Assembly (NCBI GenBank): GCA_954871525.1
Contig: OX940870.1
Span: 6,417,501 to 6,481,500, forward strand
From: Parietaria judaica
Taxonomy: Eukaryota > Streptophyta > Magnoliopsida > Rosales > Urticaceae
Length of the DNA: 64,000 nucleotides
Direction: 5' to 3'
Of the stretch, positions 1-12,488 are shown piece after piece. Made by a program: the position numbers and the translations under genes. Each line of letters opens with the position of its first letter. The first letter of the stretch is position 1. A model generated the notes under the pieces. It saw only the letters and a list, made by a program, of their open reading frames with translations, did not search any database and was not told the origin of the DNA.

Positions 1-1199
1 CCACCCCCAAAGCACCCGCCTCCGTTTTCCACTGTCGTAAAACGATTTTGAAGCGTAGAACTTCCCGTAATCATACCTCAAGTCCGACCCATCATCCAAA
101 AAATCAGATTCGACGACAAATTTATCCGTCTCTGGCTCGTACTTCCCAAGTATATAGTGGTCATGGTCGTGGAAGCTGGCCTTAAGAACATGCTTAGTGC
201 TAAGCCGAGAATGATCTTCACCAATCGAGTAATTGAATTCCGACCCGAAAGTTGTGTTCTCGACCACAGGGTAAAAATCCGGGCACTCCCACATCTTAGT
301 CTTTGCAGAAGAGTGCAATGGATTGGCTCTTTTCCACGTGACAAAATCCTCACTCTTGTAAACAATCGCCATCCCGTTCCCGTTAATCTGAGCCCCAACT
401 AAGACCCGCCAGAGTTTATCTGGGCCGAGCCAGGCCGTAGTCGGGTCTCTGAACAAAGCCGGGTCGAGGTCGTTCACAGGGCTCATCAGAGGGTTGTGTG
501 GGCACTTTGTCCATTCTACGAGAAACGGGTCCGAGTTATTTTTGGGAAAGGCGAGGTTTTGGACTTGGCGGTTCTGGGTGTCGGCTCCGGTGTAGAGAAT
601 GACCGGTTTATTCCCGAGAAGGAACGTCGCCGAACCCGACCAACAACCGTTGATGTCAAATGGGTCGGTCGGGTTCAAGGCGATATCGAGGTGAACCCAA
701 TCGACTAGATCGTAGGATATCGAGTGCCCCCATGAGATGTTGCCCCACACTGAACTGTACGGATTGTACTGATAGAACAGGTGGTACACTCCATTGTAGT
801 ACATTGGCCCTGTGTTCAAATTTCCATTGATGTATGTATGAATGATCCTTGAAAAATGCATGTATGTGTATGAAGCTTGAGATTGAGAAATTAAACGTAC
901 CATTAGGATCTGCATGTGTAGTTAACCAGAAGCCATGAAAAAATGCCAAAGGAAGAAGAAGAAGTTCAGTGTTTGCAGGTTTAAGAATATTCAGAACTCA
1001 GAACTTCGAAAGCGAGATTGAAGTAGAGGAAAGTCGAACCGTTCATCCAGTTTTTAGGAGGTTGAAAATGGAAGCCAGTCCTGTAGGGCTGTGCTTCGGA
1101 GATGGACTGAGACTTCCTGTGTCTCTGTCGAGAAGCTTCGACTCCGTTTCCATGGCTGCCCAGAACGATGAACAGAGCGACGACCCAGATCACAGACAT
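1..1199 (-). CDS. Cell-wall-type GH32 enzyme (acid invertase or fructan exohydrolase), 5' part
   Basis: Secreted glycoside hydrolase family 32 enzyme that would cleave sucrose or fructans in the cell wall. Three exons are visible on the minus strand: 1199-1040, a 9-nt mini-exon 909-901, and 809 running off the window edge. The spliced frame opens with a hydrophobic signal peptide (MSVIWVVALFIVLG), then WMNDPNG, the nucleophile motif, with DPN supplied by the mini-exon. Later come CWSGSAT, FRDPT and WECPDF; the Pro in WECPD is typical of cell-wall rather than vacuolar members. I chose the ATG at 1199 because the upstream in-frame codon at 1220 is GTG. A TATA-like stretch lies near 1235-1243 on the minus strand, which would imply a very short leader. 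At the site of Asp239/Lys242 of Arabidopsis cwINV1 (numbering from memory) the sequence reads KASFHDHDHY, without clear equivalents, so fructan exohydrolase activity is possible. The 3' half lies outside the window. Confidence 0.9.
901..909 (-). other. 9-nt mini-exon of the invertase-like gene
   Basis: On the minus strand the nine bases ATCCTAATG are flanked by an AG acceptor (911-910) and a GT donor (900-899). Joined to the G ending exon 1 (at 1040) and the GG opening exon 3 (at 809), they give D-P-N-G and complete the WMNDPNG motif. A 9-nt second exon encoding DPN is a known hallmark of plant acid invertase genes. Confidence 0.9.
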
Positions 1200-1249
1200 C
1201 TTTGGTAAGGTGACTTTCACTTGGACCTGGGAGTTTTATATCATCTTTT

Positions 1250-2907
1250 GAGCAAGTTGGTATTAAAATATAATATATGATTATTCCTTCGTTTATTGCT
1301 AAACTAACTATACTCTATTCTATTGGTTCTGTTGCGTTCAAGGCAAAGGATGTGACTGTCAATAACATCTAACTATTTGAATTAATTTTCTGTTAATTGA
1401 TTAATTATTTCTTTTTATGATTAAATTTATAGAGCTTGTGAATTACATGTCAAATTTACTTACATGCCTCAATCCTCATGGTCATATTACATATATAAAA
1501 AAAAAATGATGAATATTTTTTACCGTATTATGTTGAATTGTGCTATAAAAAAAATTTAAAAAAAAGTGTAAAATTTTTAGTCTTGGCTCGTAATATAAAA
1601 ATGTCACCAGCAGATAAAAAACGACAAGAAATGCCAGGCAATGGAAAATCTGGAAACAGTTCGAGCTAAAACGACATGTTGTGGTTCGAAGAGGGTGAAG
1701 AAAACGACATAAAACTGAATATCTACGTAAAATATAGATGAACGACAGAGAAAAAACTCCAAAAGAAGAAACGAAAGAAAAGTATGAAAATAATATAAAG
1801 GTTAAAAAGATTGAAATGAGGAACTTGACATACTGTGAGGGAATCTGATGACATCAGATAAGTTTGGTAAACGACAGCATATGACGACAAGGAACTGAAA
1901 TTTAAAATAAGTAAATAACTAGAATTTCATTAAAGAAAGAAAGAAATAAAATATAAAAACCGTTATGCTTAAAATTGGATCAACTATGAGCTTGGTCCAC
2001 TGTTCGAGCCCCGGGCCAGACCTAGTGATCGCGTGGCGCGGTCAAAGGTGGAGTCAACGAGTGTTTGAACCGTCGTGTGTGGCGAGCAGCAGAGGCCTCG
2101 GAGGCGTCGAACCACCAGGTCTCAAAAAAGAATTCTCCATTCTCTACGAGAGAAGGTGATTTTTAGAGGAAGTGAGGGGTTGAAAATGGTGAATTGCCTC
2201 TTTTATTTATAGGAGAATATTCTCCATATTAGGAGCATTAATATGGAGAATATTCTCCATCAATTCCCACATGATAGCGCCATTGCCGAGCTCCATCTTC
2301 CGTTGGCGGTCGTCAGGTGAACTTGGTGGTTCGTCGTCTGCGTCTAGGCCTGTCAGGAACCTTTGGGGTCGTCGTCCGAGGTCGATGTCGCCTCGTCGAC
2401 GACCTCGTAAGATTGTCGATAGTTTGTCAGGAGTCTTGTAAGGTCTTTATCACCTTGCTCCTTGGTCAGGGACTCTCCCAAGATTAGCATAATCTTATCT
2501 TGTTGCCTAAACCGTCTTCTCGGGTGTGGACTCCGGTCTTGAACCTTGTCTTCTGGACTTCTTGGACCCGAGTCTCACCAAAAATGAGTTTGGACTTGGG
2601 CTAATGAGCTTTGACTCCGTCTATGAACCTTGACTATCGTCTAGGTATCAACATTTTTAATGATCCGAAAAATACGCATAACAAATATATAATTAGAGAT
2701 AAAACGACAGAATGATGAAGAACTGAAGATGAAAAAGTGACCGTAACATATAAACTATAAAAACAGTTCGAAACTTAAAACTACATTAATTACGGAACCG
2801 ATTAGAGATTGGAAAATTAAATCAAAGCGGTAAGAACATAAAAATATCAAAGTAGAGAGTCGATGAAGAAGGAAAAAAATGATTGTGAAGTAAATAAATA
2901 AAATAAA
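1250..2907. other. Intergenic stretch with LTR remnant
   Basis: AT-rich and without a credible gene. The only structured part is the LTR-like block at about 1966-2690. Short open frames here show no recognisable protein features. Confidence 0.6.
1966..2690 (-). mobile_element. Solo LTR-like remnant, family A
   Basis: A GC-richer block in AT-rich surroundings. A TATA-like CCTATAAATAAAAGAGG is read on the minus strand (about 2190-2206), which suggests a minus-oriented LTR promoter. The right edge, ATCCGAAAAATACGCATA, recurs at 44560-44577, and internal stretches such as GGTGGAGTCAACGA and GACTCTCCCAAG also recur in the 43.1-44.6 kb block, so both belong to one family. No coding sequence or convincing 5-bp target duplication was found, so the borders are approximate. 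Confidence 0.55.
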
Positions 2908-3133
2908 GGGATAATAGCGGCAAAAGTGGTCAAAGTTAGGCCAAGTGTGAAAATAAGTGGCCAAACCGATTTAATATCGGCATAAGTAGCCAAAGTTTAC
3001 CAAACCGTGGACAGTACAAATTCCATCCATTTCATGTCAACGCCGTTAGCCACGTCATTTCCAGTAGTGTTGAGCTTTGGCCACTTATTTGCACACTCGG
3101 CCTAACTTTAGCCACTTTTGCCGCTATTATCCC
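2908..3133. repeat. Left 226-bp terminal module of the palindromic element
   Basis: Begins GGGATAATAGCGGCAAAAGTGG-like and ends with its reverse complement, so it is a small foldback unit. Its mirror copy is at 5197-5422. Confidence 0.85.
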
Positions 3134-5196
3134 TTATTTTTTTGCATTCCAAAGTATTTTTAGGGTTTATCTAGATCTTTTTTCTTTTTCTTTTTCTTTT
3201 TCTTTTTCTTTTTCTTTTTCTTTTTCGTAAGATTTGACGAAAACTTGATTTTCGAAAGAATTGATTCCGTTTTTTAAATTTAGAACGATGAATATTACTC
3301 TCAATTTTGAAAACATTAAAATGTGTTATCGATTTCACATGTAATTTACGATCATAGGATTTGACATAAAACCTATATACATTTAATTGTTAGGGACCAT
3401 TATTTTATTTTATTAATATTATTCATTTTATGAAATTTTATTGTACCATGCTTTTATGGACTTAGTCATTTGAAATCATCACACATAACTTATGAAAAAA
3501 AAAACCATTTTTGTTAACTTTGCACAAAATGTAGGGGTTACTAGTGATTAGTTTAGCCTCTCCATGCTTGGAAGACTTACGCTCTGTTCGGTTCACCAGG
3601 GTACGGGATAGACAGTACTAACAAATTTTTGAGGTTCTCGGCCCTGTACAAATTACCTGATCATGATTTAGGGGTCGAAATAGAAAAAATAAAAAGAAAA
3701 CCATCTTACGGAACAAGAATTAGAACAAGAAGGTATTAGTCACTTTCACTAATGTCAAAACCCATATCAAATCATTGATGCTACTGTTAAATTTTTTATT
3801 TTTTTAAAAACTATGGTATCTTGGTGTGCCAAACTATTAACCACGAAGCTTTGGCATTATAGACCGAAAGACTACTTCGTCCAGTAAAATTTCATTTAAA
3901 TTAATAATCTCAATAAAATAATATTGCTAAGTCTCGATTTAGTCCCGGCTCTAACTAACAATGAGGCCAAAATTATTAACGAGATTATAATTTTTTTACA
4001 AAGTTTTTAAAACACTACCCATTTTGGTACATTTTAATACACATAATGAGTAATTTTTTAAAAAATATATTGTGGCTAAATGAGTATTTCCTTAAACAAA
4101 ATTTCGTGTCTCTAACAATTAAATATATCTCAATAAAATAATATTACAAAGTCTCGATTAAATATACACATTGTTAGTTAGAGTCGAGGCTAAAATCGAG
4201 ACTTTGTAATATTATTTTATTGATATATATTTAATTGTTAGAGACACGAAATTTTGTTTAAGGAAATACTCATTTAGCCACAATATATTTTTTAAAAAAA
4301 TTACTCATTATGTGTATTAAAATGTACCAAAATGGGTAGTGTTTTAAAAACTTTGTAAAAAAATGATAATCTCGTTAATAATTTTGGCCTCATTGTTAGT
4401 TAGAGCCGGGACTAAATCGAGACTTAGCAATATTATTTTATTCAGATTATTAATTTAAATGAAATTTTACTGGACGAAGTAGTCTTTCGGTCTATAATGC
4501 CAAAGCTTCGTGGTTAATAGTTTGGCACACCAAGATACCATAGTTTTTAAAAAAATAAAAAATTTAACAGTAGCATCAATGATTTGATATGGGTTTTGAG
4601 ATTAGTGAAAGTGACTAATACCTTCTTGTTCTAATTCTTGTTCCGTAAGATGGTTTTCTTTTTATTTTTTCTATTTCGACCCCTAAATCATGATCAGGTA
4701 ATTTGTACAGGGCCGAGAACCTCAAAAATTTGTTAGTACTGTCTATCCCGTACCCTGGTGAACCAAACAGAGCATAAGTCTTCCAAGCATGGAGAGGCTA
4801 AACTAATCACTAGTAACCCCTACATTTTGCGCAAAGTTAACAAAAATGATTTTTTTTTCGTAAGTTATGTGTGATGATTTCAAATGACTAAGTCCATAAA
4901 AGCATGGTACAATAAAATTTCATAAAAAAAAATAATATTAATAAAATAAAATAATGGTCCCTAACAATTAAATATATGTAGGTTTTATGTCAAATCCTAT
5001 GATCGTAAATTACATGTGAAATCGATAACACATTTTAATGTTTTCAAAATTGAGAGTGATATTCAGCGTTCTAAATTTAAAAAACGGAATCAATTCTTTC
5101 GAAAATCAAGTTTTCGTCAAATCTTAAGAAAAAGAAAAAGAAAAAGAAAAAAGATCTAGATAAACCCTAAAAATACTTTGGAATGCAAAAAAATAA

Positions 5197-5422
5197 GGGA
5201 TAATAGCGGCAAAAGTGGCTAAAGTTAGGCCGAGTGTGCAAATAAGTGGCCAAAGCTCAACACTACTGGAAATGACGTGGCTAACGGCGTTGACATGAAA
5301 TGGATGGAATTTGTACTGTCCACGGTTTGGTAAACTTTGGCTACTTATGCCGATATTAAATCGGTTTGGCCACTTATTTGCACACTTGGCCTAACTTTGA
5401 CCACTTTTGCCGCTATTATCCC
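5197..5422. repeat. Right 226-bp terminal module of the palindromic element
   Basis: Reverse-complement partner of 2908-3133, with the same GGGATAATAGCGGC / GCCGCTATTATCCC ends. Confidence 0.85.
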
Positions 5423-5586
5423 TAAAATAAAAGCCAAGGTTTTTAAGATTTAAGACAACCTAAATTGATAAAATAACAAGTGAGTGTTAATTAGTGGAAA
5501 AGGGAAGGGAAGAGTAAACACCCCATAAACAAATACAAATTAAGACCATCATATTAATTTTTAAATGCCTAATTATATATGATTAG

Positions 5587-6046
5587 GGGTTAATGACGGT
5601 GAAAATACTTAAAGTTTGGTGAAACCTCGTGTACTTAAAGTTTAAAAGTAGTGGCAAAAATACATAAAATCGCATTTGGAAAGCTGACAACTCCATTCTC
5701 GTAACATACGCCGTTAACTCTGGCCACGTGGACAAACGTGGGTTGCCGACATAATTTGTTTCCCACGTGGACGAGCTTACATCAGTCTCGTTTACGATGA
5801 ACCAACGAATTAAACCCCGAATGAATATTATTTAATACAACTAATTGAACCCTAATGATTATTGCACGATTAACAGAATAGATTTATCCAAGTGGCCAGA
5901 GTTAACGGGTAAGTTAACGGCGTTACGAGAATGGAGTGGTCAACTCCCTAAATGCAACTTTAGGTACTTTGCCGCTGCTTTTAAACTTTGGGTACACGGA
6001 AGTTTTTTTTTTACCAAACATTAGATATTTTCGCCGTCATTAACCC
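5587..6046. mobile_element. Foldback MULE-like element (GGGTTAATGACGG family)
   Basis: About 460 bp with inverted ends GGGTTAATGACGGTGAAAATA and its complement, plus inner inverted segments around AACTCTGGCCACGTGGAC. It matches the element at 32655-33097 in layout and sequence. The flanks TATGATTAG and TATAATTTA agree at only six of nine positions, so the target duplication is eroded or absent. No coding sequence. Confidence 0.75.
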
Positions 6047-6623
6047 TATAATTTATAGAAGTAATTTTTTTATTGAAATAATTATCAAAAACTCATAAAG
6101 GTCAAATAGTACATTGTAAAAGATTTATAACATTCTACTATTATTCAAGTATTGTATTACTAATATTACTTTTGTAAAAAAAACGTACATATTTATTAAT
6201 CAAAATATAATACGTTAATTTTTGACCTAAAATGAATTTGTCACGTTATAAATAAACAAAGAAAACCATTCCTTACCTGTCAAATATGTTTTTATATAAA
6301 CCTTTCACAACTAGTGCTGGCATTCTGTGTTTAAGCCTGATTTGGCTCAACAACCTCTAGCAGAATGGTTCTCGAGGATAAATGCTCCCTAACAGAACTG
6401 TCCCCCCTAGCAGAATGGGTTAACACACCCTAGCAGGATTGCTCCAACACACCCTAGCAGGAGGAGTAGTCTCCCGAGCAGAATCGGCAAAGCTCTCTAG
6501 ATATTCAGCTAGGTCTACCCTAGCTAGGCACACACGAGAAGTCAACTGTAACTATTCCTGAAAGGTGCCAAACTTGAGGAGCAAGTTTTGGGATTCGATT
6601 TGGTTTCCTGATTCTGTTAGGAG

Positions 6624-7242
6624 TAGGGGTGCAAATAAAATCCGGAAATGCGGGTTTTAATCCGCATCCGGACCGTAACCGTATTTTAAAAAAATCGAAA
6701 CCGTATTAATCCGGGTTAAACTGGAACCGGTTTAATAAAAAAACCGCATCCGGATTAAACTGGATCCAGGTCCCGGATTTAAAGAATAAAAAACCCGGAA
6801 CCCGGATAGTAGGCTACTAAAACCCGCTTATTAAATGTATACATATATTATATAGAATTTTTAACCAAAAAATACCTTATTATTTATCTTATTATATGTC
6901 TTTCATATAGTGTCGTTGGTTGGTTCATTTTATTTGTTTTTCTAGTCAAACCGTGGATTTTTTTAAGATAATGGATAAAAAAAAACTTTTACTATAACTA
7001 TTTCAAGTTTTTTTTTTTAAAATAAAATTCAAGTTTAAAACTAAAATTGTAAAAAATCCGGATCCGGTTTTAAAAACCGGTTTTGTATTTCAAAACCGGG
7101 TTTTAACCGGGATCCGGATTTCTGGGTTTTTAAACAAAAAAATCCGGATACGGTTCTCAATTTCAAAAAAACCCGGAATCCTGATCCGGGTACCGGATAT
7201 ATATGGCAAAAAAACCGGGTACCCGGTCCGCTTGCACCCCTA
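6624..7242. mobile_element. Non-autonomous hAT-like element
   Basis: 619 bp with inverted ends TAGGGGTGCAA / TTGCACCCCTA and a perfect 8-bp target duplication GTTAGGAG (6616-6623 and 7243-7250). The interior repeats CCGGAT-type motifs on both strands near each end, a layout expected of transposase-binding subterminal repeats. No coding sequence. Confidence 0.88.
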
Positions 7243-7250
7243 GTTAGGAG

Positions 7251-9592
7251 AGACGTGAGCAATTGTAGAGATTTGATTGAATATATTGTAGGAAATTTTT
7301 GCTAGGGTTTAGTTTTTTTTCCTTCTATAAATACTTGTGTTAGTGTTTTATTTATATAAAAAAAACTCCCCTTGTAATTTTTGCCTTCGATCAATCCGAG
7401 AAACGTTTTCTCCCAAATATATATTCCTTTAATTTGTTGTTTTTTGTGTTTTTTTTTGCTAAGATCTTTTCAAGAACCAACATTCTCATCATTTAATGGA
7501 TATTATTGGTACCTTGGTATTGATACCTTTTTTCCAATATGCGATATCGTTTTTTTACCATTAAATACGGGTTTTTATTTTAAGGGTTAAAAGCAAACAA
7601 TTTATTCCGGTGATCCGGTTTCATGATCAGTCTAATGTTTTTACCTTGAGAAAGTAATTAGTTGTTGAATAGAGTCGTAGAGCGATTGACTGAATTCTTA
7701 TATGAAACTCAATATCTATAATTAAGTAGGTATTATAATAATTTAAAAGCGTGTACTTGTACTGGTATTAAGTGTAATATTTTTTCTGTATGTTCTCGAG
7801 TAATATTATTTAAATTTATGATGTCTGGCCTTCTTATAATTTAAATAAGCATAACTATGCATACGAGATTTACAAATATAGTTTGTTTAATGCAAGTCTA
7901 AGCATCAATTGAGGTGGAACTTATTTTTTTATTTATTTTTATTTCGTGAAAGTGATAGCTTTCTGAGTATCAGTAGCCACAAATATTAAATTTAAAAATG
8001 AACCAATATTATCCTATCAAATATCAGAATAATTCAGATCTCTATATATGCCCTTCAATCTAATATTGTTTAATTATATATTATATATATAATAATAATT
8101 AACAGGCATGCAACATAGTTGTGGTAGGATATAAAGCGAATAAAATGAGACCATCACAAGCTGGCAGCAACGTTTTTCTAAGGAAAAAACAAAAGGGAAA
8201 AACAAATTTTTAAGACCCACGCAAAGCTGAAAGTGACAAATGAAAGCAAATTAAATAATAATAATAGTAATTTATGTATTGAAAAACCCTAAAAGGGTAA
8301 AACCCTTTTTTCATCCCTTTGGTTTGAATATGAAGAAAGACAAAACTGTTGAGAACGTGAACAAACTTCAGTTTTAACTATATATACACACTTCAACTTT
8401 GTCATAAATACAATCTTATGTTCCATTCAGGCAGCATATTATTGTAGGAATAAAGGGTATCACGTGTGTGTGTATATAACTATATATCTATCTATATATA
8501 CAAGATATTATTGCATAATTGATGTTAAAAAAGAAAGCTACTAAGCTTAGATTCCATGCATGTCTGTGACTGTGAATGAAGGAGACTCGTACATTTCAGT
8601 CTTCACTGTCCAGCGATTTTTTATTAATTTATTATATTGCATATAATTATATGAGCAGTTTAATTTGTGTGCAAATTATGCGAGTTCAATATATCTACTT
8701 TATTTGTCTTATATTCTTCATTAAAGCCAAGTTCCTCCTTTTAAATCTTTGCAACCATATCTTATACGACTAGTTTAGGTATATCATTGGTACTTGGTAG
8801 TATACGTATATAGATAGATAGATATATATATACACACAATCATACACTGATACACTACTATATAGTTTCTCTCACTCACATGACAAAATAAAAATAAGTG
8901 ATGATGGGGTGGGCAGCATTGGGGACCGACCTATTTCTTGTTGCTTTTCGATTTCAGAAACCAAGACGATGCCAGGATATCTAGGTTTTTTAAAGCAACT
9001 TTTATAAGATTTTAGCATCGAGATTTAATTATTTAACTGGCTAGGGCAGAAATAACTACGAGTTTATATCTATATATATATATATGTAAAGATACTGTGG
9101 CCATATTATAAAGAAAAGGAATCTAGAGAACTGTTTTCTATAAAGTATGTCTGCATGCAGGAGATTTAATTACTGAATATGATCCAATCATGCAACTTAT
9201 GTAAGTGGACAGATGGGAAAAAATAGGGTTTCACTTATTTTTTTATTTTTTTATTTTCACTCTTTCACTCACACAAAGTGTAATAGGCCATAATGATCAG
9301 CTTCGTATTATTGTTATCATCTCGGTCGTATCATATAATATTTGATCTCTTTTCAATCGATATGAGTGTGAAAATCTTTGGTCTTTTTACTTTACTTCTT
9401 CCACTTTTGATTGCTTAAGAGAACGTACATTAATATATATCTAAACACAGTACTCTCTGTCTATATGTATATTATTATTATTACTTAATTAAGCTGGAAA
9501 AAAAAAAGATTGAGGGTGATGGAAAGAAAACAAAGGAAAAGACAGAAAGTGAAGGTCAGAGCAAGCATGTTGGCTTAGGCTGTGGTGTAGGT
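7251..9592. other. AT-rich upstream region of the IDD gene
   Basis: About 2.3 kb of AT-rich DNA without a credible gene or clear transposon ends. It has short AT and GTATA microsatellites (for example about 8450-8500 and 8800-8840) and presumably contains the promoter of the gene starting at 10242. Confidence 0.5.
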
Positions 9593-9629
9593 TTGATCAA
9601 GAGTTTGAAAGAAATCTCTTCCTCATCCA

Positions 9630-9631
<2 letters not shown>

Positions 9632-9671
<40 letters not shown>
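9632..9671. repeat. (TC)n microsatellite in the IDD upstream leader
   Basis: An uninterrupted TC dinucleotide run about 570 bp upstream of the IDD start codon. Pyrimidine-rich tracts of this kind are common in plant 5' leaders and core promoters. Confidence 0.85.
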
Positions 9672-9675
<4 letters not shown>

Positions 9676-10241
9676 TTCCTATACACCACCGCCCACCAAC
9701 AACAAGAGTCTTCTTTATCTCTTATATAGGAATAGAGATAGTTTATGTATATATGTGAGAACTTTTCTCGGCTGAATTCTTGTGTGCTGAGCTTTGCAAG
9801 CTTACAAGGCGGTTCGTTGGACTTTTCCAAAGGTTCGGTAGTACTAATTTGGAGTTCTTAATACTTATTCTGTCTCTCTCTAATTTTGTCTCTCTGGTGA
9901 TTTGTTTGTATCCCTTTCCTTTCCAGTTTTCTATATATGCTCGCTCTTCTAACATTGTTATTATTCTCTGTTTAATCCCTCAAATTATATGGAGGATTTC
10001 TAGCTAGGTCGATGTGAAGGGGACACATCAAAGTCTTCAACAAATCTACTTATCTTCTCACGAATTAGGGTTTTTTCAGAGCACAAGTTTCAAGAAAGAA
10101 AGGTCACAAAAGGCCATAATTATCAAGTGTAATTTCCTGTTTTGTTCATCAACGATTGTCTCAAAGCTGGTATTTAGTCTCGATCTGATCCGATATTTAG
10201 TACCATAAGGAAGGGTAAAATCCAAAAATAAAAATAAAAAA

Positions 10242-12439
10242 ATGTTGAAGGGTTTGATGAATATGGACGACAACATCTCCAACTTGACTTTTGCTTCGGG
10301 TGAACTAAGCGCGTCTTCAAGCACAAGAAATGAGCTTTCTGCCACCACCAATAACAACATCATCAATCTCTACCCTTCGCACTCCTCCGCCGCCTCGACC
10401 ACAATTCAATCGGCTCCACCGCCTCCGCTGGCCGCTGCTCAACCGCCGCCATCGAAAAAGCGCCGCAGCCTGCCGGGAAACCCAGGTCAACTATCACGTC
10501 TCTCATATATATATAATATATGTGAAAATCAAATCCTATATCTAGCGGAATATATGTTTGGTAAGAAAAAAACATGTTTTCCCACATGCCTTAAAAAATA
10601 TATCAATTTTTCATAGTTATATTAAGTCATTTTTGTGTGTATTAGACCCAGACGCGGATGTGATAGCCCTGTCGCCGAAAACCCTAATGGCAACGAACCG
10701 GTTCATATGCGAGATCTGCAACAAAGGGTTCCAGAGGGACCAGAACCTCCAGCTCCATAGGAGGGGCCACAACCTGCCTTGGAAGCTGAAGCAAAGGAGC
10801 AGCAAGGAGGTGGTGAGGAAGAAGGTGTATGTGTGCCCCGAGCCCTCGTGCGTCCACCACGAGGCCGCACGTGCCCTCGGCGACCTCACGGGCATCAAGA
10901 AGCACTTCTTCAGGAAGCACGGCGAGAAGAAGTGGAAGTGCGAGAAGTGCTCGAAGCGCTACGCTGTCCAGTCCGATTGGAAGGCTCATTCCAAGATCTG
11001 CGGCACTAGAGAGTATAGATGTGATTGTGGAACCCTTTTCTCAAGGTATATACATAATTATATTTACTAATCCATCATTAAACTAAACAATTAAATAGAG
11101 CATGACCTTTTTACCCTATGACACTACTAATATAACATGTCTTGATAAAGTGAGAAAAGAAACTCATGTGTTCAGGTTCATAGGTGCATAAACAACAATG
11201 TTTGGCTTTCAATTTGTAATTATAACAAGTAAATGCACACATATATATAGATATAACGCGTTACATGTATAAGTATGTATATTTGTGATTGTGTCCACTG
11301 AGAAAGAAAATACAAAAAGGTGGAAGACATGTGAGGGAGAGCCAGAAGAGAGTGACAACTAGTAACCCCACTCCTTTCTATGTCGCTTATTCATCATCAA
11401 CGCATAATTTTATATAACTTTAATTATTTATAATTTTTTTTTCATTTATGAAATGCGGTTCGAGTGTTTTTTCTTTTGTTTGTTAGTGCATGACTGTTTG
11501 TTGATCATTTCTTGGTAAAAAAAACAACACAGGAGAGACAGTTTCATCACTCACAGAGCCTTCTGCGACGCTTTATCTCAAGAGACAAGTACGAGCAACA
11601 TCACTGCAAGAGCCATGAACAGCGCGTTTATGAACAGGAACAACTCTCCACTTCTCTTCTCCTCGTCCTCCTCACTGTCTTCGTCCTCACAAATGATGCT
11701 TCAGTCGCAGCTCGACACAACCCAGCTGTACGGACTCAATTCGCTCGTCAAACGAGAGCAACAAGACCCGCAAGTCAATGCTGTTCCGCCGTGGTTGGTA
11801 TCGCCTAGCGCCGTGAACCTAGCCTCCCCGCCGCCGTTGTTCTCAAACAACAACGGCAGCGGCACCACTATCGACCACTCTTTCGGTCAAACGATGAGCC
11901 AAAAACCTAACCCTAGCTCCACCACCGCTTCCATCGTTAACAACAGCCCGCTACTCCAACAGCAACAGCCATCGGCTTTTGCCTCGGCCACCGCGCTGCT
12001 CCAGAAAGCCGCGCAGATGGGCGCCACGATGAGCAACAACAATGGGCGTAATAATCACTCTTCGTCGACGCCTTTTCTCGGGAGTACAAGCTCTATAGGG
12101 ATAAGCATGATGCCAAACGCTACCGTCTCGGGTGGTCAGATGTTGAATATGGTCGATCAATACAACGACATGATCAATAGTACAACGCCGTTTATGCAGC
12201 CGTTCGGTGAGACGGTCGGTGTTGACATATTTCCCACGGCGAGCAACGGCGGTGGTACTGCCGGTAATGATGAAGCGATGACCAGGGATTTCTTGGGGCT
12301 GAGGACTTTCCCGAGGAGGGAGCTTTTCGAAATGGTGGGACTCAGTCATCATCAACATGTGAATTCCACGGCCTTCGATGGTCATCATCATCAGAAGCAT
12401 CATCATGATGATCAAGGCCACACACCGTGGCAAGGTTAG
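10242..12439 (+). CDS. IDD: INDETERMINATE-DOMAIN (IDD) C2H2 zinc-finger transcription factor
   Basis: Nuclear DNA-binding protein. IDD proteins act in development, sugar and gibberellin signalling, often with SCARECROW/SHORT-ROOT or DELLA partners. Three exons, 10242-10485, 10646-11045 and 11533-12439, have GT-AG borders and give 516 codons, the usual family size. The protein has a basic KKRRS signal near residue 72, then four fingers: C2H2 from about residue 101 ([19 protein letters not shown]), a second from YVCPEPSC, and two C2HC-type fingers starting [15 protein letters not shown] and [13 protein letters not shown]. The C-terminal half is Ser/Asn/Gln-rich and carries the family motifs [16 protein letters not shown] and TRDFLG. 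The finger region resembles the IDD2/4/5/6 group more than JACKDAW, but subgroup assignment needs a tree. The ATG at 10242 is followed by a second in-frame ATG six codons later. Confidence 0.96.
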
Positions 12440-12456
12440 TTGGTGTAACTATAGTG

Positions 12457-12488
<32 letters not shown>

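Larger units (their letters stand above)
2908..5422. mobile_element. 2.5-kb palindromic foldback (Mutator-like) element
   Basis: The whole 2515 bp is one inverted repeat with arms of about 1.25 kb meeting near 4165. By eye the arms are nearly identical; differences include a longer TTTTTC repeat in the left arm (about 3180-3225). It is flanked by a perfect 9-bp duplication, TAAAATAAA, at 2899-2907 and 5423-5431. Nine-base duplications and long terminal inverted repeats are the signature of Mutator-like elements. No coding capacity is present. Each end is itself a 226-bp module (2908-3133 and 5197-5422) with GGGATAATAGCGGC and GCCGCTATTATCCC ends, so inverted repeats are nested within an inverted repeat. 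A transcript would fold into a very long hairpin. Confidence 0.92.

Noticed and set aside
10684..10989. 101-codon minus-strand frame over the zinc fingers
   Set aside because: Antisense shadow; the sense strand has the four-finger IDD domain.
11951..12433. 160-codon open frame on the minus strand inside the last IDD exon
   Set aside because: Antisense shadow of a GC-rich coding exon; Met/His/Arg-rich with no domain, while the sense strand carries conserved IDD motifs.
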